Below, piece after piece: positions 1 through 11,040 of a stretch of 64,000 nucleotides of DNA. How positions within the stretch are numbered: the first letter of the stretch is position 1; each line of letters opens with the position of its first letter. This DNA is from Portulaca oleracea (Eukaryota; Streptophyta; Magnoliopsida; Caryophyllales; Portulacaceae). The stretch lies in the NCBI GenBank assembly GCA_029582165.1, contig CM055874.1, forward strand, positions 27,860,883 through 27,924,882, read 5' to 3'. The notes under the pieces are model-generated. The model searched no databases. It was not told the DNA's origin and saw only the letters and a list, made by a program, of their open reading frames with translations. The position numbers and the translations under genes are program-made.

Positions 1-267
1 ATCTTACTAATTTAACCATGTTGTTCTGTTTCATCTTGTAATCCTTTTGCTACTGAATTTCTTCGTTTCAGGTGTCAAAATATGTGTTGGGTGTGGGCAA
101 ATATCGGGAGTTGTGACTGCTTATTTTGGAAATAAAGTATCTAGTGTTGTTTCTATCACTAGAATTGCTAGTTGGTTTTGTTTCTGTCGCAGAAGAATTT
201 TGCTGCTGCTGCCTGAGTTGCTGTCAAATTTGATATTTAGGTCGTGTTAAGGTATTAGTGAAGCTAA

Positions 268-1024
268 TGTTAGGGAAATGATATTTGACCAACTTGAGAC
301 TTCATCATCTTCTCTTGGCTTCTTGATCTTCTTGCGGTATATGTGACAAGATGGAGATTGAACTTAATAACCATACGGTTATTTTGTTTGGACATTGCTA
401 AGAGACAAGGACGAACACATTTTCCTTAAGAACTATTTACTATACCGTAAATGTTCATAGGGATAAAACTTAGCTCTTATCACACTCAAGAAAATGGTTT
501 CTCACTTGAATCACTCAAGTATAGCTGCAGTTTAGACAAGAATGAGAGCATGTGATTGTAGAATGATATTGTTGGTGCTCTCAAATGGCTAGTGAATGTC
601 TCCTATTTATAGAAGAATTCCACCCATCATCATACCCTTTGGTCAAAGGATAATTAAAGACCTTAATGGAGTATTATGACCTAGACTTAGTCAAATAATC
701 ATAATAATATGGCTGTTGAAATATAATATCGGACTTAAAAACGATATTATTCACTTAATACTTAAGATTATGTAGCCATTAGCATTAAAAACATATTCTG
801 GCATTCAACACGGTCCGTATTAACCATACCACGGTCCGTGTTGAAGTAACACGGTCGGTGATGCCTTAACACGATCCGTGTTGAGCCCAAAACTATTTTT
901 ATGTCTTTCTGGAACATCGGTGTTGATCATATTCTTATTGTTTATCTTATGTAAGACGCTTAAACATGTATCACATGATTTTTCATGCTATATTATCTTT
1001 TTTATTCTTGAAATAATTCCAACA
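268..1024 (+). mobile_element. Solo LTR, probably Ty1/copia
   Basis: A 757-bp sequence starts TGTTAGGGAA and ends AATTCCAACA. It is flanked by perfect 5-bp duplications GCTAA at 263-267 and 1025-1029. It contains a TATA-like stretch (TATTTATAGAAG, about 602) and short repeats of the type ACGGTCCGTG at about 810-880. No internal domain or second LTR is present, so this is most simply the product of LTR-LTR recombination. The TGTT...AACA ends fit copia better than gypsy, but the lineage is inferred only from the ends. Confidence 0.82.
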
Positions 1025-1990
1025 GCTAATAGGAGCTACTTGGGTCGGGTTCTTTGTAACTGAAAACCTTGGGCATGTTGTGCCCCTACTTGCTGAACTT
1101 GTGTAGGTGAAGATTCAAGGCACAGTTTTTTTTAGTTGAGTTACTTTATGTTACTTTCATGTGGTAGCATTTGATTTGGTGGCTAAAATAATCTATTAGC
1201 GGATGTCCAAATTGAGTGGCATGCTTAAGCTTATGTGATTTTGCTGTTGAAAAGGTGTGTATTATTGTGGACTGATCACTTGCCCTATGCTGAACATATA
1301 TGCTCTGCCCTTGGGTTGTTTTTGTTGTTGCATGGTCTACTATTAGCCTACCGCTGCTATATTTTGATGCAAAATACCCGCTGCTAGCCTTTTCCAATGC
1401 CATACTCAATCTGTGCTAGCACCCAGTTTTCCTTCCTGTCCTTTCTTTTTTACCCGTGCCAGGTCAGCTGCTAGTTGTTTTTTATTACTTTGATTTTTTG
1501 GGTATTTGTTTGTTTGATTATTTTGGCATATTGCTTAATGAGGTTGAGAAAGTTATAGAGTTATTTGGGTTTTTAAGTGTTTGTTTAGCTTGGTTGGAGT
1601 TCATTTTGGGCAAGTACTTCGGGGAAACATCTTTCTTCCACACAAAAGAAGGGGTTGTGAGTGTAGGTTGAACAATTTGGATGTATAAATTCATTTGTAT
1701 GCCTAGATTCTTACATCTTCTCTTCATTTGCAAGTGTGATTTGAACTAATATTGTGGTCTTTATCTTGATAAGACCAGTTGTTTCTATGGTTACAGATTC
1801 AAGACGTTGTTGAGATTGTTGATTGTATTCTTGAAGCTACATGGGCATTGTGGTCTTGAAGCTACTTGGGTAGGCAGTGGCATAGAATTCGCAAGTTATT
1901 TACTATTGGGTCTCTCAAGCTAGACTCATAGGCATATGACAATAATTAAATATCAAGTCTTTATATTGTCATGGCTCAAGCATCAAAAGC

Positions 1991-2047
<57 letters not shown>
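1991..2047. repeat. (TTA)n microsatellite
   Basis: Nearly perfect trinucleotide run, about 18 units, inside the CACTA interior. Confidence 0.95.
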
Positions 2048-2051
<4 letters not shown>

Positions 2052-2347
2052 TTTACAGAATATGTTGGACAAATGGTAGAGTAAAACAACTTGACAAATA
2101 TGGTGAGGATTGTGTCGTACGTTTGCTAGCTTACAACAGGGTGTTAACATTTCAGCTAATGATCTACAGCGATTTTTATTTGATCTTGTTAAACTATGGG
2201 ATCAATGTAGAGCCAACAAAGTTTTGACTCACAATATGCATTTCTCACTATATATAGATGTCTATTAGTTTATGATTAATGGTCACTTTGACAAACGTTC
2301 TACATTGTGGAAATGTAATTTGAATTTTTTCTTTTTGAAGAGTAATA

Positions 2348-2349
<2 letters not shown>

Positions 2350-2388
<39 letters not shown>
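2350..2388. repeat. (TA)n microsatellite
   Basis: About 19 TA units immediately before the subterminal repeat region of the CACTA element. Confidence 0.95.
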
Positions 2389-2389
<1 letters not shown>

Positions 2390-2419
2390 CCCTCGTTTGC
2401 AAAAGTTAGCATTTTTGGC

Positions 2420-2893
2420 CCCAATAATGTCGTTGCGAATAATGTCTCGCAGATATTTACAACCTATTGCAACAGCATCGTCGTTGCGAATGTTAGTGTC
2501 TTTGGCAACAACAATGTTGTTGTTGATGGTTCCTCGCAGACATTTGCATCCTATTGCAGCAACATAGTCGTTGCAAAAGCTATGTTTGGCAACAACAGTG
2601 TTGTTGCGATAAGTAGTCATATGTATTGCAACGATATTTGTTTTTGCTAGTCAAACTCAATTTTGACATGCTTGAAAAAGGTGAATGGCAGCGACAACAT
2701 ATTCGCAACGGAAGAAGTCGTTGCAAAGGAATGGTTTTTGGCAACGACAGAAGTCGTTGCGGGTGTCTTTTGCAACTCCCGTACAGGCAACAACTCCGCA
2801 ACGACTTTAGTCGTGCCAAAAACATTTATAGCAACGACTTTGGATTTTCTGCAACGACAAACTTCATTGCCAAAAATTGTTTTTTTGGTAGTG
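2420..2893. repeat. CACTA subterminal repeat region
   Basis: The octamer GTCGTTGC and its complement GCAACGAC, plus one-base variants, occur roughly a dozen times in both orientations (for example near 2429, 2482, 2568, 2719, 2742, 2753, 2798, 2831, 2851). In the CACTA family such short inverted and direct repeats near the ends are the binding sites of the element's own TNPA-type protein. That role is family knowledge. The motif differs from that of the second CACTA (10602-20700), so the two belong to different families. Confidence 0.75.
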
Positions 2894-3554
2894 GAAATCA
2901 AATTGTGGGTCATGTTAGGAATATGACAAACCTTTTTCATGGTTCTGACAGCACCATCATGGGCTCTAATCCTGATGTTACCAATCCCTACAATCCTGTA
3001 GGCTGTGTCGTTACCCATGACCACAACGCCGGCATCAACACTCTCATAGGACTCAAACCAATCCTTATGAGGACACATATCGTAGATACACCTCAAGAGC
3101 TCACTCATCTCTAGGTATCCTACTCGACGCAGTAGCCAAAGCATCATCCATAACAATAAACCCTTCTGCATCTGACTCGGACTCAACACATTTTGAGGTA
3201 CCAGGTTTGGTGCGGTTATCCTTACTACCCTGCTTCTGGCTCTCTCTTTCGCCCAACACTCACTCTCTATATGACCCTTCTTGCCACAGTAATTACACTT
3301 CTTATTTTTGTGAGGATTCCTCGACTTTGAACGGTGTTTAGACTTCCCTCTAGACCTGTTTCCCTTGATATCATTGTCCCTTGCCCTTACAATCAAGGCC
3401 TCACTAGCCTGGTCATCACCCTCATTATCAAACTTCTCCTTAGACAGCAAACTAGATTTTACTTCAATAAGTTAAGGGCACCACGGTTCCCATACAACAT
3501 GATCTCCTTAAATTGTTTGTGTGACGCAGGTAAGGACAAAATTAAATGTAAACC
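2894..3554 (-). pseudogene. Ty1/copia gag C-terminus and protease fragment
   Basis: Read on the minus strand from 3554 this continues a copia gag (LHLILSLPASHKQF, LLSKEKFDNEGD), passes a CCHC zinc knuckle (CNYCGKKGHIESEC, about 3305-3265) and enters the protease/pre-integrase region (MCPHKDWFESYESVDAG, then CHIPNMTHNLIS). The aspartic protease DSG motif expected just before MCPHKDWF is replaced by an unrelated stretch, so the protease is dead. The fragment is cut by the CRM element at its 5' side and by the CACTA terminus at its 3' side. The rest of pol is absent. Confidence 0.85.
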
Positions 3555-4592
3555 TGAAGAGTCCCGAGTTCCATACTCCTCCCCCGTCGCCTTCGCCAAG
3601 AGATCTGCCTCCACCATAACGAGCCTTGGGGTGCAATTCCCGGTGAAATCCGAATATCCGAAGATCATTTCGACCATCCTTTGGATAGGTTCCGAGGCCC
3701 TCTAAGGAAGCTCGCGAGTCTTACCGACCCCGGAGGGCTTGGGACCGCTTCGTATCGAGTCGTCCCGAGATGACGTAGCTATTTGGTATCGGGGTTCGGG
3801 AGTGGTCCCGGTGAATAAAACACAAGGTAGGAAGGATTCTTGAGCCGAGCCAAGCTGGGGGGTGCAAAGGAGGGACGCCAGGTTGGTCGCCCCCGCTACG
3901 AATCCATAGCGGGCGCTACGCGTGCAAGGAGGAAAGGGGGTAAGTGACTAGAGCGATGTGACACCCGCGACGACCGAGGGTCACGCCCGCGATGCCCTTG
4001 AGCCCAGAATCGTTGCGACCGCGGACCCACCCGATTTCGCAATCGACCTGTTCGCTCCCAGAATTGTAGCGCCCGCGACGGCTCAGGTTTACACATTTTT
4101 TCGGCTAAAACGGCTGCGTTTAGTGACTTACTTGCCTTGTATAAATATGCTTTTCCTCATATTTCGAGGCAGACTTTGCTGATTAACATTAATGAAGAGC
4201 TAGGGTTGCTCCCTAATCTTTCCTTCAAATCTTGTTTTTACTTTGTCCATTGTTAATGGTGGTGTTAGAAGTCATTCCTTTATTGATTAGTGGTGGATCA
4301 TCCTTTATCTAATCATGGTGGGGTGCTAGGTTTTGGTGGTGGATTATCCTTTATTCAAAATCATATCCAAGTGCCTTTGGGTGTTCAAGCTTCTTGTTAG
4401 TTGGTTATTTTGGGTTATTATTTCAATATTATTGTTCATCAATCAAGGGCATTGCTATCTTCAATCAAGCACTCAAGAAATTGCATCATCCCTCAACTAC
4501 ATATCCATTATCAAGCAAGCAGGTTGTTCATTCTCTTCAATCTATTGCTATTCAACTCAAGCTATTGATTGTCACCATGCCCATACGCTCCA
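3555..4592 (+). repeat. 5' LTR of the CRM-type element
   Basis: Starts TGAAGAGTCCCGAG and ends CATACGCTCCA; 1038 bp against 1053 bp for the 3' copy. A TATA-like CTTGTATAAATATG lies at about 4134-4147. GC-rich around 3700-4080 compared with its surroundings. Confidence 0.92.
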
Positions 4593-4594
4593 TT

Positions 4595-4612
4595 TGGTAT
4601 CAGAATCAAGGT
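4595..4612 (+). promoter_or_regulatory. Primer-binding site of the CRM-type element
   Basis: TGGTATCAGA follows the 5' LTR after two bases. It matches the 3' end complement of plant initiator-methionine tRNA, the usual primer for chromoviruses. The match decays after ten bases (AATCAAGG instead of GCxxxxxx). Confidence 0.85.
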
Positions 4613-4964
4613 TAGAGTTGTAGCTTGAGTTTTGATTTCAAATTGCAAGTTAGGGTTTCCCCATTATTGATATTGTTGTTCTTGATTGCAATATTTGGTA
4701 CCCCATCCCCTGTGCCCTCCAAGTGTATTGGAGAAAAATTTTATTGTCATTATGTTTGTTGTTTTCGTTGTCTATTGGAGTTTTGTGGTGGATTTGGGAG
4801 ATATTGATATGGAGGATGTGTAGTTGTGAGTGATGGATGTTGTGGGATATTAGCCACAAAGAACCCAAGCCTTTAAGCACTAGCTAGCTATAAAAAAAAT
4901 TAAAAAAAAAACCCAAACTCCACAAAATTCTCCAAACACAATCTGTCCTTACCCCTCCTTCGAT

Positions 4965-6198
4965 ATGGACGATGAAACTAGTTCCAATCGAGTGGAGTCA
5001 AGCCACCGCAGTAGCCCTCAGGCTAGGGCTATGGAGAACCGAGTTTCTTCCCTTGAAAGGACTCTCGGAGCCCTCGTGACTCAAGTGGACAACATGCCCT
5101 AAACCTCCAAGGTCATCCCCGAGACGAACGGAGGAGGCCCACCCGAAGCCCTATCTGTCCTCCTCCCAATTTTGAGTCAAGTGACGATGATAGAGGCTCC
5201 CTTTGACGCCATCGTCGTCGGGAAATGGACGAGAGGCTCCCTCGAGATGAATTCCATGATATTAAGATCGACATTCTGGAATTCAATGGCTCCAACGACC
5301 CCGGTGATTATCTTGAATGGGCTCATATCGTGGAGAGGATTTTTGAAACCAAGGAGTATAGCGATGAAAAGGCCTTCAAGATTGCTAGCCTGAAACTCAC
5401 CAAAGTTGCATTCCTTTGGTTTGAGAATGTCAAGGCACAAAGGGCTAAGGAGGGTCGAACGAAGATCACCTCATGGGCAAGGCTTAAACAATTGATGAAT
5501 CATCGATTCTTGCCTAACACTTACAAGCAAAACATTATGAGGAAGCTTTATGCCCTTACCCAAGGTAAAAGGAGTGTGAGTGACTATATTCAGGAGTTTG
5601 AACAACTCCTCATCAAGAGCGATCTTCAAGAGCCTGAGGAGCAAACTATGATGAGGTTCTTGAATGGGTTGGACCCCACCATTGCCGAGAAGATTGAAAT
5701 CCAACGTTACCACTCTATGGATGAGCTTTGTAACTTGGCTCTCAAGGTCGAGAGGCGAAGGAAGGAGAAGGTCGCCGCCAAGCCTGTGACTAGGCCCTTC
5801 TTTCCACCTTCTAGTCTCCCTCCCTACTCCGGCACCCCAAAGCCAAGTGAAACTCCTAAGTTCACACCTACCCCTAAGACCGACAAGGGCAAGGTAATCG
5901 CCATTCCTTCTCTTACAGATCTTCCTCAGAGGATGGAAGGCAAAAAGTGCTTCAAATGCCAGGGTACGGTCACTTTCAAGTGGATTGTCCAAAATGGAGA
6001 ACCTTGACCCTTCAAGAGGTCCAAGAGATTGATGATGAGCTTCAAACGACACAAGATGAACCCGAAGCAGTTGTTGAGGAGGAGGTTGAGAGTGAAGATG
6101 AGGACGTCACTCCCCTACCGCCCGCACATAGTGGTGCACTTGTCTTGAGGAGGGCTTTACATGCTCATGAGTCCCCTCTTGACAAGACTCAACGATAG
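4965..6198 (+). pseudogene. CRM-type gag, broken
   Basis: The ancestral start is probably the ATG at 4965 (MDDETSSNRVESS...), followed by a coiled-coil-like stretch (RVSSLERTLGALVTQVDN) and a stop at 5100-5102. The conserved capsid region resumes at about 5240-5760 (YLEWAHIVERIFE, LKQLMNHRFLPNTYKQ, RFLNGLDPTIAEKIE, DELCNLALKVERR). A proline-rich linker follows, then a CCHC nucleocapsid knuckle at about 5947-5990. The knuckle is split by a one-base deletion: CFKC is in one frame and GHFQVDC in the next. An acidic tail ends at a TAG at 6196-6198. Gag would form the virus-like particle that packages element RNA; this copy cannot make it intact. Confidence 0.88.
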
Positions 6199-9100
6199 AT
6201 GATTTTCCAATTGCATTGCTTCGTGGGAGGTAAAGTGTGCAATCTCATCATCGACGGGGGAAGTTGGACCAACGTTGCATCCACTTATATGGTCGAGAAG
6301 CTTGAATTGGCTTTGTTACCTCACCCCAGGCCATACTCCCTCAAATGGCTCAATGATAAAGATGACATCAAGGTAACAAAACAAGTCCTTGTGAATTTGT
6401 CTTTTGATCCTAACTATGATGATTCTATTGTTTGTGATGTCGTTCCGATGAGTGCTTGTCATATCCCGTCAGCGCCTCGCAATTCGACAAACATCATATC
6501 GCGTAATGGGTTGAAAAACACCTATACTTTCACCCATGAGGGAAAGAGGGTTAAGCTAATACCTTTAGCTCCACATGAAATATTACCTCCAAAACCCGGG
6601 GTGGAAAGTGAGGAGCCCAAACACATGAGCGAAACACGGGTAGAGAGAGCCTTAAGTAAGGGGAAGGTCGTTTTTGCATTACTCCTGAAGAGATGCCCTT
6701 ACACCCTCTTGTCGCCCTCTCATTGCCAAGTTCAGCGATGTCTTCCCCGAGGATCTACCACCGGGCCTTCCACCTACTCGAGGCATCGAGCACCAAATTG
6801 ATCTTATGCCCGGGGCCCCGCTTCCCAACAAATCAGCCTATCGATGCAAACCGCAAGAGACCAAGGAACTTCAACGGCAAGTGGATGAACTCATTTCTAG
6901 GGGCTTCGTCTGGGAGAGTATGAGTCCTTGTTCTGTCCCGGCTCTCTTAGTCCCCAAGAAGGATGGAACCTACCGGATGTATGTCGACAGCCAAGCTATC
7001 AACAACATCATCATCAAATATCGGTATCCCTTACCAAGGCTCGATGATATGCTCGACGAGTTGCATGGATCTCGCATATTCTCTAAGATCGACCTCCGAA
7101 GCAGGTACCATCAAATTCGAATTTGGGAAGAGGGTGAGTGGAAAACGGCGTTCAAGACCTAAGGGGGGTTGTATGAGTGGCTCATTATGCCTTTCGGCCT
7201 TTCCAATGCCCCTAGCACTTTCATGCTCCTCATCAATAAGGTTTTGAGGCCCTTCATCGGTAAGTTTGTGGTTGTGTACTTTGATGATATCCTCATCTAC
7301 TCTAAGTGTGAGGACGACCATCTCTCGTACTTGGAGTCCGTCTTCAAGGTCCTTCGGTAGCAAAAGTTATTTGGTAAGCTTGAGAAGTGTGAATTCTGCA
7401 CACCTCAAGTTACCTTCCTTGGCTACATTATGTCCGACCGAGGCATCTCGATGGATCCCTCGAAGGTGGAAGCTATACGTTCTTGGCCTATTCCCTCCAC
7501 CCTTACGGAGGTGAGAAGCTTCCATGGCCTAGCTTCTTTTTATCGTCGGTTCATTAAAGGCTTTAGCACCCTCACCGCTCCCATCACCGAGTGCATGAAG
7601 AAGGGGACTTTTGAGTGGACCAAGGCAGCGTAAAGTGCTTTTGAAAGGCTTAAGGCCAAACTTTGTGAAGCTCCGGTGCTTGCCCTCTCGGATTTTTCGC
7701 AAGCTTTTGAAGTTGATTGTGATGCTAGTGGAGTGGGTATTGGGGTCGTCCTAATGCAAAACCAACACCACATAGCCTACTTTAATGAGAAACTTAGTGG
7801 GTTGAGGAAGAACTATTCCACCTACGACAAGGAGTTCTATGCCCTTGTGTGCGCCCTCGATCATTGGTCCCATAACTTGAGGCCCAACTAATTTGTCCTT
7901 CACTCCGATCATGAGGCCCTCAAGTACTTGTATGGCCAAAACAAGCTCAACACTCGCCATGCCAAGTGGGTGGAGTACCTTCAAAGTTTCAATTTCGTGG
8001 CTAAATATAAGAAGGGGAGCGTCAATGTGGTGGTCGATGCTCTTTCCCGGACGCATGTTCTTCTTTCGGTTGTCGAAGCACGGGTTCTTAGGTTTCAACA
8101 GATGCAAGAGTTCTACGAGGAAGATGAGGATTTCAAACTTCATCTTGATGGTGGCAATGGTCCTTATGTACTTCAAGATGGGTTCCTTTTCAAGGGGAAC
8201 AAGCTATGTGTTTCCAAGTGTCCATTGAGGAAGTTGCTCATGAAGGAGCTTCATGGAAGTGGTCTTACCGGTCATTTTGGCATCAACAAGACTCTCGATA
8301 TGCTTAAGGAGCACTTCTACTGGCCAAGGATGGGAGGCGATGTACACGATGTGATTTCCAAGTGCATTCCATGCCATCACGCTAAGAGTCAATTCCACCA
8401 AGGACTCTACACCCCTCTACCCGTTCCGAATGGCCCATGGGAAGACTTAAGCATGGATTTCATCGTGGCCCTTCCCCAAACTGTTTATGGCAAGGATGCG
8501 ATAATGGTTGTCTACAAGATGATGCTCTTTGTCGCTTGTGAGAAAACTAATGACGCCACCCACATCGCCAATCATTTCTTTTGAGAAATAGTGAGGTTGC
8601 ACGACATTCCAAGGACCATTGTCTCGGACCGCAACATGAAGTTTGTGAGCCAATTCTGGAGGTCCCTTTGGAAGCTACTTGGCACCAAGGTCCTTTTTAG
8701 CACCTCCCACCACCCTCAAACTGATGGACAAACTGAGGTGACCAACAAGACTCTCTCTACTTTGCTTAGGGGGCTTGTGAATAAGAGTTTGCGGGACTGG
8801 GATGTCAAGTTTTGTCATGCCGAATTCGCTTACAACCAGGATCCCTCATTCGCCACGGGACACTCACCCTTTAAGACTTCCTATGGAGTGAACCCACTCA
8901 CTCCCATTGAGCTCCTTCCCCTTCCATTGGAGTCAAGAGTAAGTTTTGAGGCTAGTGAGAAGGCTACGAAAGTTCAAAAGCTGCATCGGTAAATCTGAGA
9001 CAAGATCGAGAAGATCAATGAGCTCTACAAAGCCCGAGCCAACAAGCATCGTTGGGGCATCACGTTCAAGCCCGAGGACTTGTTTTAGCTCCATTTGAGG

Positions 9101-9469
9101 AAGGAACGGTTCCCATCACGAAGGAAAAGCAAGCTCATGTTGCAAAGTGATGGGCCGTTCAAGGTCTTGAAGAAGGTGAATGACAATGCTTACAAACTCG
9201 ATCTTCTAGGAGACATGGGAGTCTCCTCCACTTTCAACATCAGTGATCTCTCACCATACATTGAGGACGACGAACCTGTTGAGGAATTGAGGGTAAATCC
9301 TTTTCAAGAAGGGGAGGATGAAGAGTCCCGAGTTCCATACTCCTCCCTCGTCGCCTTCGCCAAGGGATCTGCCTCCACCACAACGAGCCTCGAGGTGCGA
9401 TTCTCGGTGAAATCCGGATACCCGAAGATCGTCTCGGCCATCCTTTGGATGGGTTTCGAGATCCTCTAA
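6199..9469 (+). pseudogene. CRM-type pol (protease, RT, RNase H, integrase), broken
   Basis: Domains in order: aspartic protease with D-G-G-S at about 6252-6263 (LIIDGGSWTNVAS); reverse transcriptase from about 6806 with [35 protein letters not shown] and an intact YFDD at about 7279; RNase H at about 7670-8045 ([34 protein letters not shown]); integrase with an H2C2 zinc domain (H-G-S-G ... C-I-P-C, about 8250-8375) and catalytic D (MDFIVALP), D (SDRNMKF) and E (TDGQTEV). Stops fall near 7160, 7358, 7631, 7889, 8582, 8990, 8996 and 9087. The last open segment (9095-9469) contains the CRM C-terminal motif and crosses the LTR boundary at 9319, ending 151 bp inside the 3' LTR. Confidence 0.9.
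9306..9318 (+). promoter_or_regulatory. Polypurine tract of the CRM-type element
   Basis: AAGAAGGGGAGGA lies directly against the start of the 3' LTR (TGAAGAG...), where plus-strand DNA synthesis would be primed. It lies within the polyprotein reading frame. Confidence 0.85.
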
Positions 9470-10371
9470 GGAGGCTCGTGAGTCTTACCGACCTCAGAGG
9501 CCTTGGGACTGTACTTCGTACCGGGTCGTCCCGAGATGATGTAGCTATTTGGTATCAAGGTTCGGGAGTGGTCCCAGTGAATAAAACACAAGGCATGAAG
9601 GATTCCTAAGCCGAGCCAAGCTAGGGGGTGCAAAGGAGGGATACCAGGTTGTTCGCTTCCGCTACGAATCCGTAGCGAGCGCTACACGTGCAAGGAGGAA
9701 AAGGGGAAGGAAACAGAGCGACGTGACACCCGCAACAACCGAGGGTCGCGCCTGCAACGCCTTTGAGCCCATAATCGTCGCGCCCACCACGTCTGCTGTC
9801 GCGCGCGCGGACCCGCGCGATTTCACAATCGCCCAGTTCGCTCCCAAAATCGTCGCGCCCGGAACGACCCAGTTTTACACGTTTTTTCGGCTAAAACGGC
9901 TGAGTTAAGTGACTTAATTGCCTTGTATAATATGATATTCCTCGTATTTCGAGGCAGACTTTGCTGATTAACATTAATGAAGAGTAGGGTTGCTCCCTCA
10001 TCTTTCCTTCAAATCTTGTTTTTAATTTATCCATTGTTAATGGTAGTAAGTCATTCCTTTATTGATTAGTTGTGGATCATCCTTCATCTAATCATAATGG
10101 GGTGCTAAGTTTTGGTGGTGGATTATCCTTTATCCAAAATCATATCCAAGTGTCTTTGGGTGGTTAAGCTTCTTGTTAGTTGATTATTTTGGGTTATTAT
10201 TTCAATATTATTGTTCATCAATCAAGGGTATTGCTATCTTCAATCAAGCACTCAAGAAATTGCATCATCCATCAACTACATATCTATTGTCAAGCAAGGA
10301 GGTTGTTCATTCTCTTCAATCTATTGCTATTCAACTCAAGCTATTGATTCCCACCATACCCATACGCTCCA
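9319..10371 (+). repeat. 3' LTR of the CRM-type element
   Basis: 1053 bp, same ends as the 5' LTR, followed by the duplication AAACC and then by the resumed copia gag. Differences from the 5' LTR are spread along its length and are dominated by C/T and G/A changes, as expected from deamination of methylated cytosines in a silenced repeat. Confidence 0.92.
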
Positions 10372-10601
10372 AAACCCTTATCCTCATTAGTGTGTTTCAC
10401 TTCCATTGATTCTAACTTAGTAATAATATAATCAAATTCACTAAGATGTGTTTGCATAGAAGTACCTGTCGACATTTGTAGCCTGTAGAGTTTCTCCTTT
10501 ATTCGGTACTTGTTGGCAAGACTCTTCGACGCATACATCTCTTCCAGTTTGGCCCAAAGCTTCCGAGGTTCCTTGATATGTATAACCCCTCTCTGAATGT
10601 G
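10372..10601 (-). pseudogene. Ty1/copia gag, middle fragment
   Basis: Minus-strand frame with HIQRGVIHIKEPRKLW, LEEMYASKSLANKY, LYRLQMSTGTSM and LESMEVKHTNEDKG, the conserved UBN2-type gag region of Ty1/copia (Tork-like pattern). It lies between the CRM element (left) and the second CACTA (right). With one copy of each duplication ignored, its frame is continuous with the fragments at 2894-3554 and 20701-20985. Confidence 0.9.
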
Positions 10602-10870
10602 CACTACAAAAAAAAGGGCTTTTACCAACAGATAGCTAGCGACAGATTATTTTTCTGTTGGTAAAACTACCCTTTTTCCAACAGATATATTAGTTGTCGG
10701 TATTACTGTTGAATTACCAACAACTGATTCATTTGTTGGTATTATGAACGTTTTACCATCAGATCAAAACCATATCTGTTGGTATTAATATTGTATTACC
10801 AACAGATAAATTTTTTGTTGGTATAATAGACTTATTACCAACATTTAAATTTCTTATGTTGGTATTGCTT
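10602..10870. repeat. Left terminal and subterminal repeats of the 10.1-kb CACTA
   Basis: The 10-mer ACCAACAGAT, its complement ATCTGTTGGT and close variants (CTGTTGGTA, CCAACATTTAAA) recur every 15-40 bp in both orientations. They are likely TNPA-like protein binding sites by analogy with En/Spm. Confidence 0.88.
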
Positions 10871-11040
10871 TAAGGAATATTAGGCAACCCTTGAATATTT
10901 GAATGATAGTCAATTTTTTTACGCCAATAAAAAATTATTGTGCGCCTCTTCCATCGAGAATGAGAATGAAGAGTAAAAACCCTAGCAGGCGCCTGATATT
11001 CCTAAAGCAACACACCTAACCCTATTCAATAAGTAGTATT

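Larger units (their letters stand above)
1..2893. mobile_element. 3' part of a CACTA (En/Spm-like) DNA transposon
   Basis: The right terminus is clear: read inward on the minus strand it begins CACTACCAAAAAAACAATTT and abuts the copia protease fragment that starts at 2894. About 470 bp of subterminal repeats precede it. I found no matching left terminus, so the left end is either outside the window or lost. I therefore treat the sequence down to base 1 as element interior, apart from the solo LTR at 268-1024; that is inference. No transposase domain is recognisable. Reading frames between 1 and 2340 are short and unconvincing, and 1030-2340 otherwise holds only two microsatellites. Confidence 0.55.
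3555..10371 (+). mobile_element. Complete but decayed CRM-type Ty3/gypsy retrotransposon
   Basis: A 6.8-kb element with LTRs at both ends, an initiator-methionine tRNA primer-binding site, gag, protease, reverse transcriptase, RNase H, integrase and polypurine tract in Ty3/gypsy order. It is flanked by 5-bp duplications AAACC (3550-3554 and 10372-10376) and lies inside the copia gag, whose frame resumes on either side. I assign it to the centromeric retrotransposon (CRM) chromovirus clade from the integrase run LLFST/VLFSTSHHPQTDGQTEV and the C-terminal HLRKERFPSRRKSKLM to DLSPY region, and because the polyprotein frame runs into the 3' LTR. Several stops and frameshifts make it non-functional. 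Its LTRs differ at about 11% of the first 226 positions (25 differences, 24 of them transitions, counted by hand), so it is old. Confidence 0.9.

Noticed and set aside
1146..1409. 87-codon minus-strand frame as a transposase fragment
   Set aside because: No recognisable domain, starts in unremarkable sequence and has no similarity I can name.
2300..2825. Overlapping open frames on both strands
   Set aside because: They consist of CACTA subterminal repeats (GTCGTTGC/GCAACGAC), which translate to repetitive peptides in all frames.
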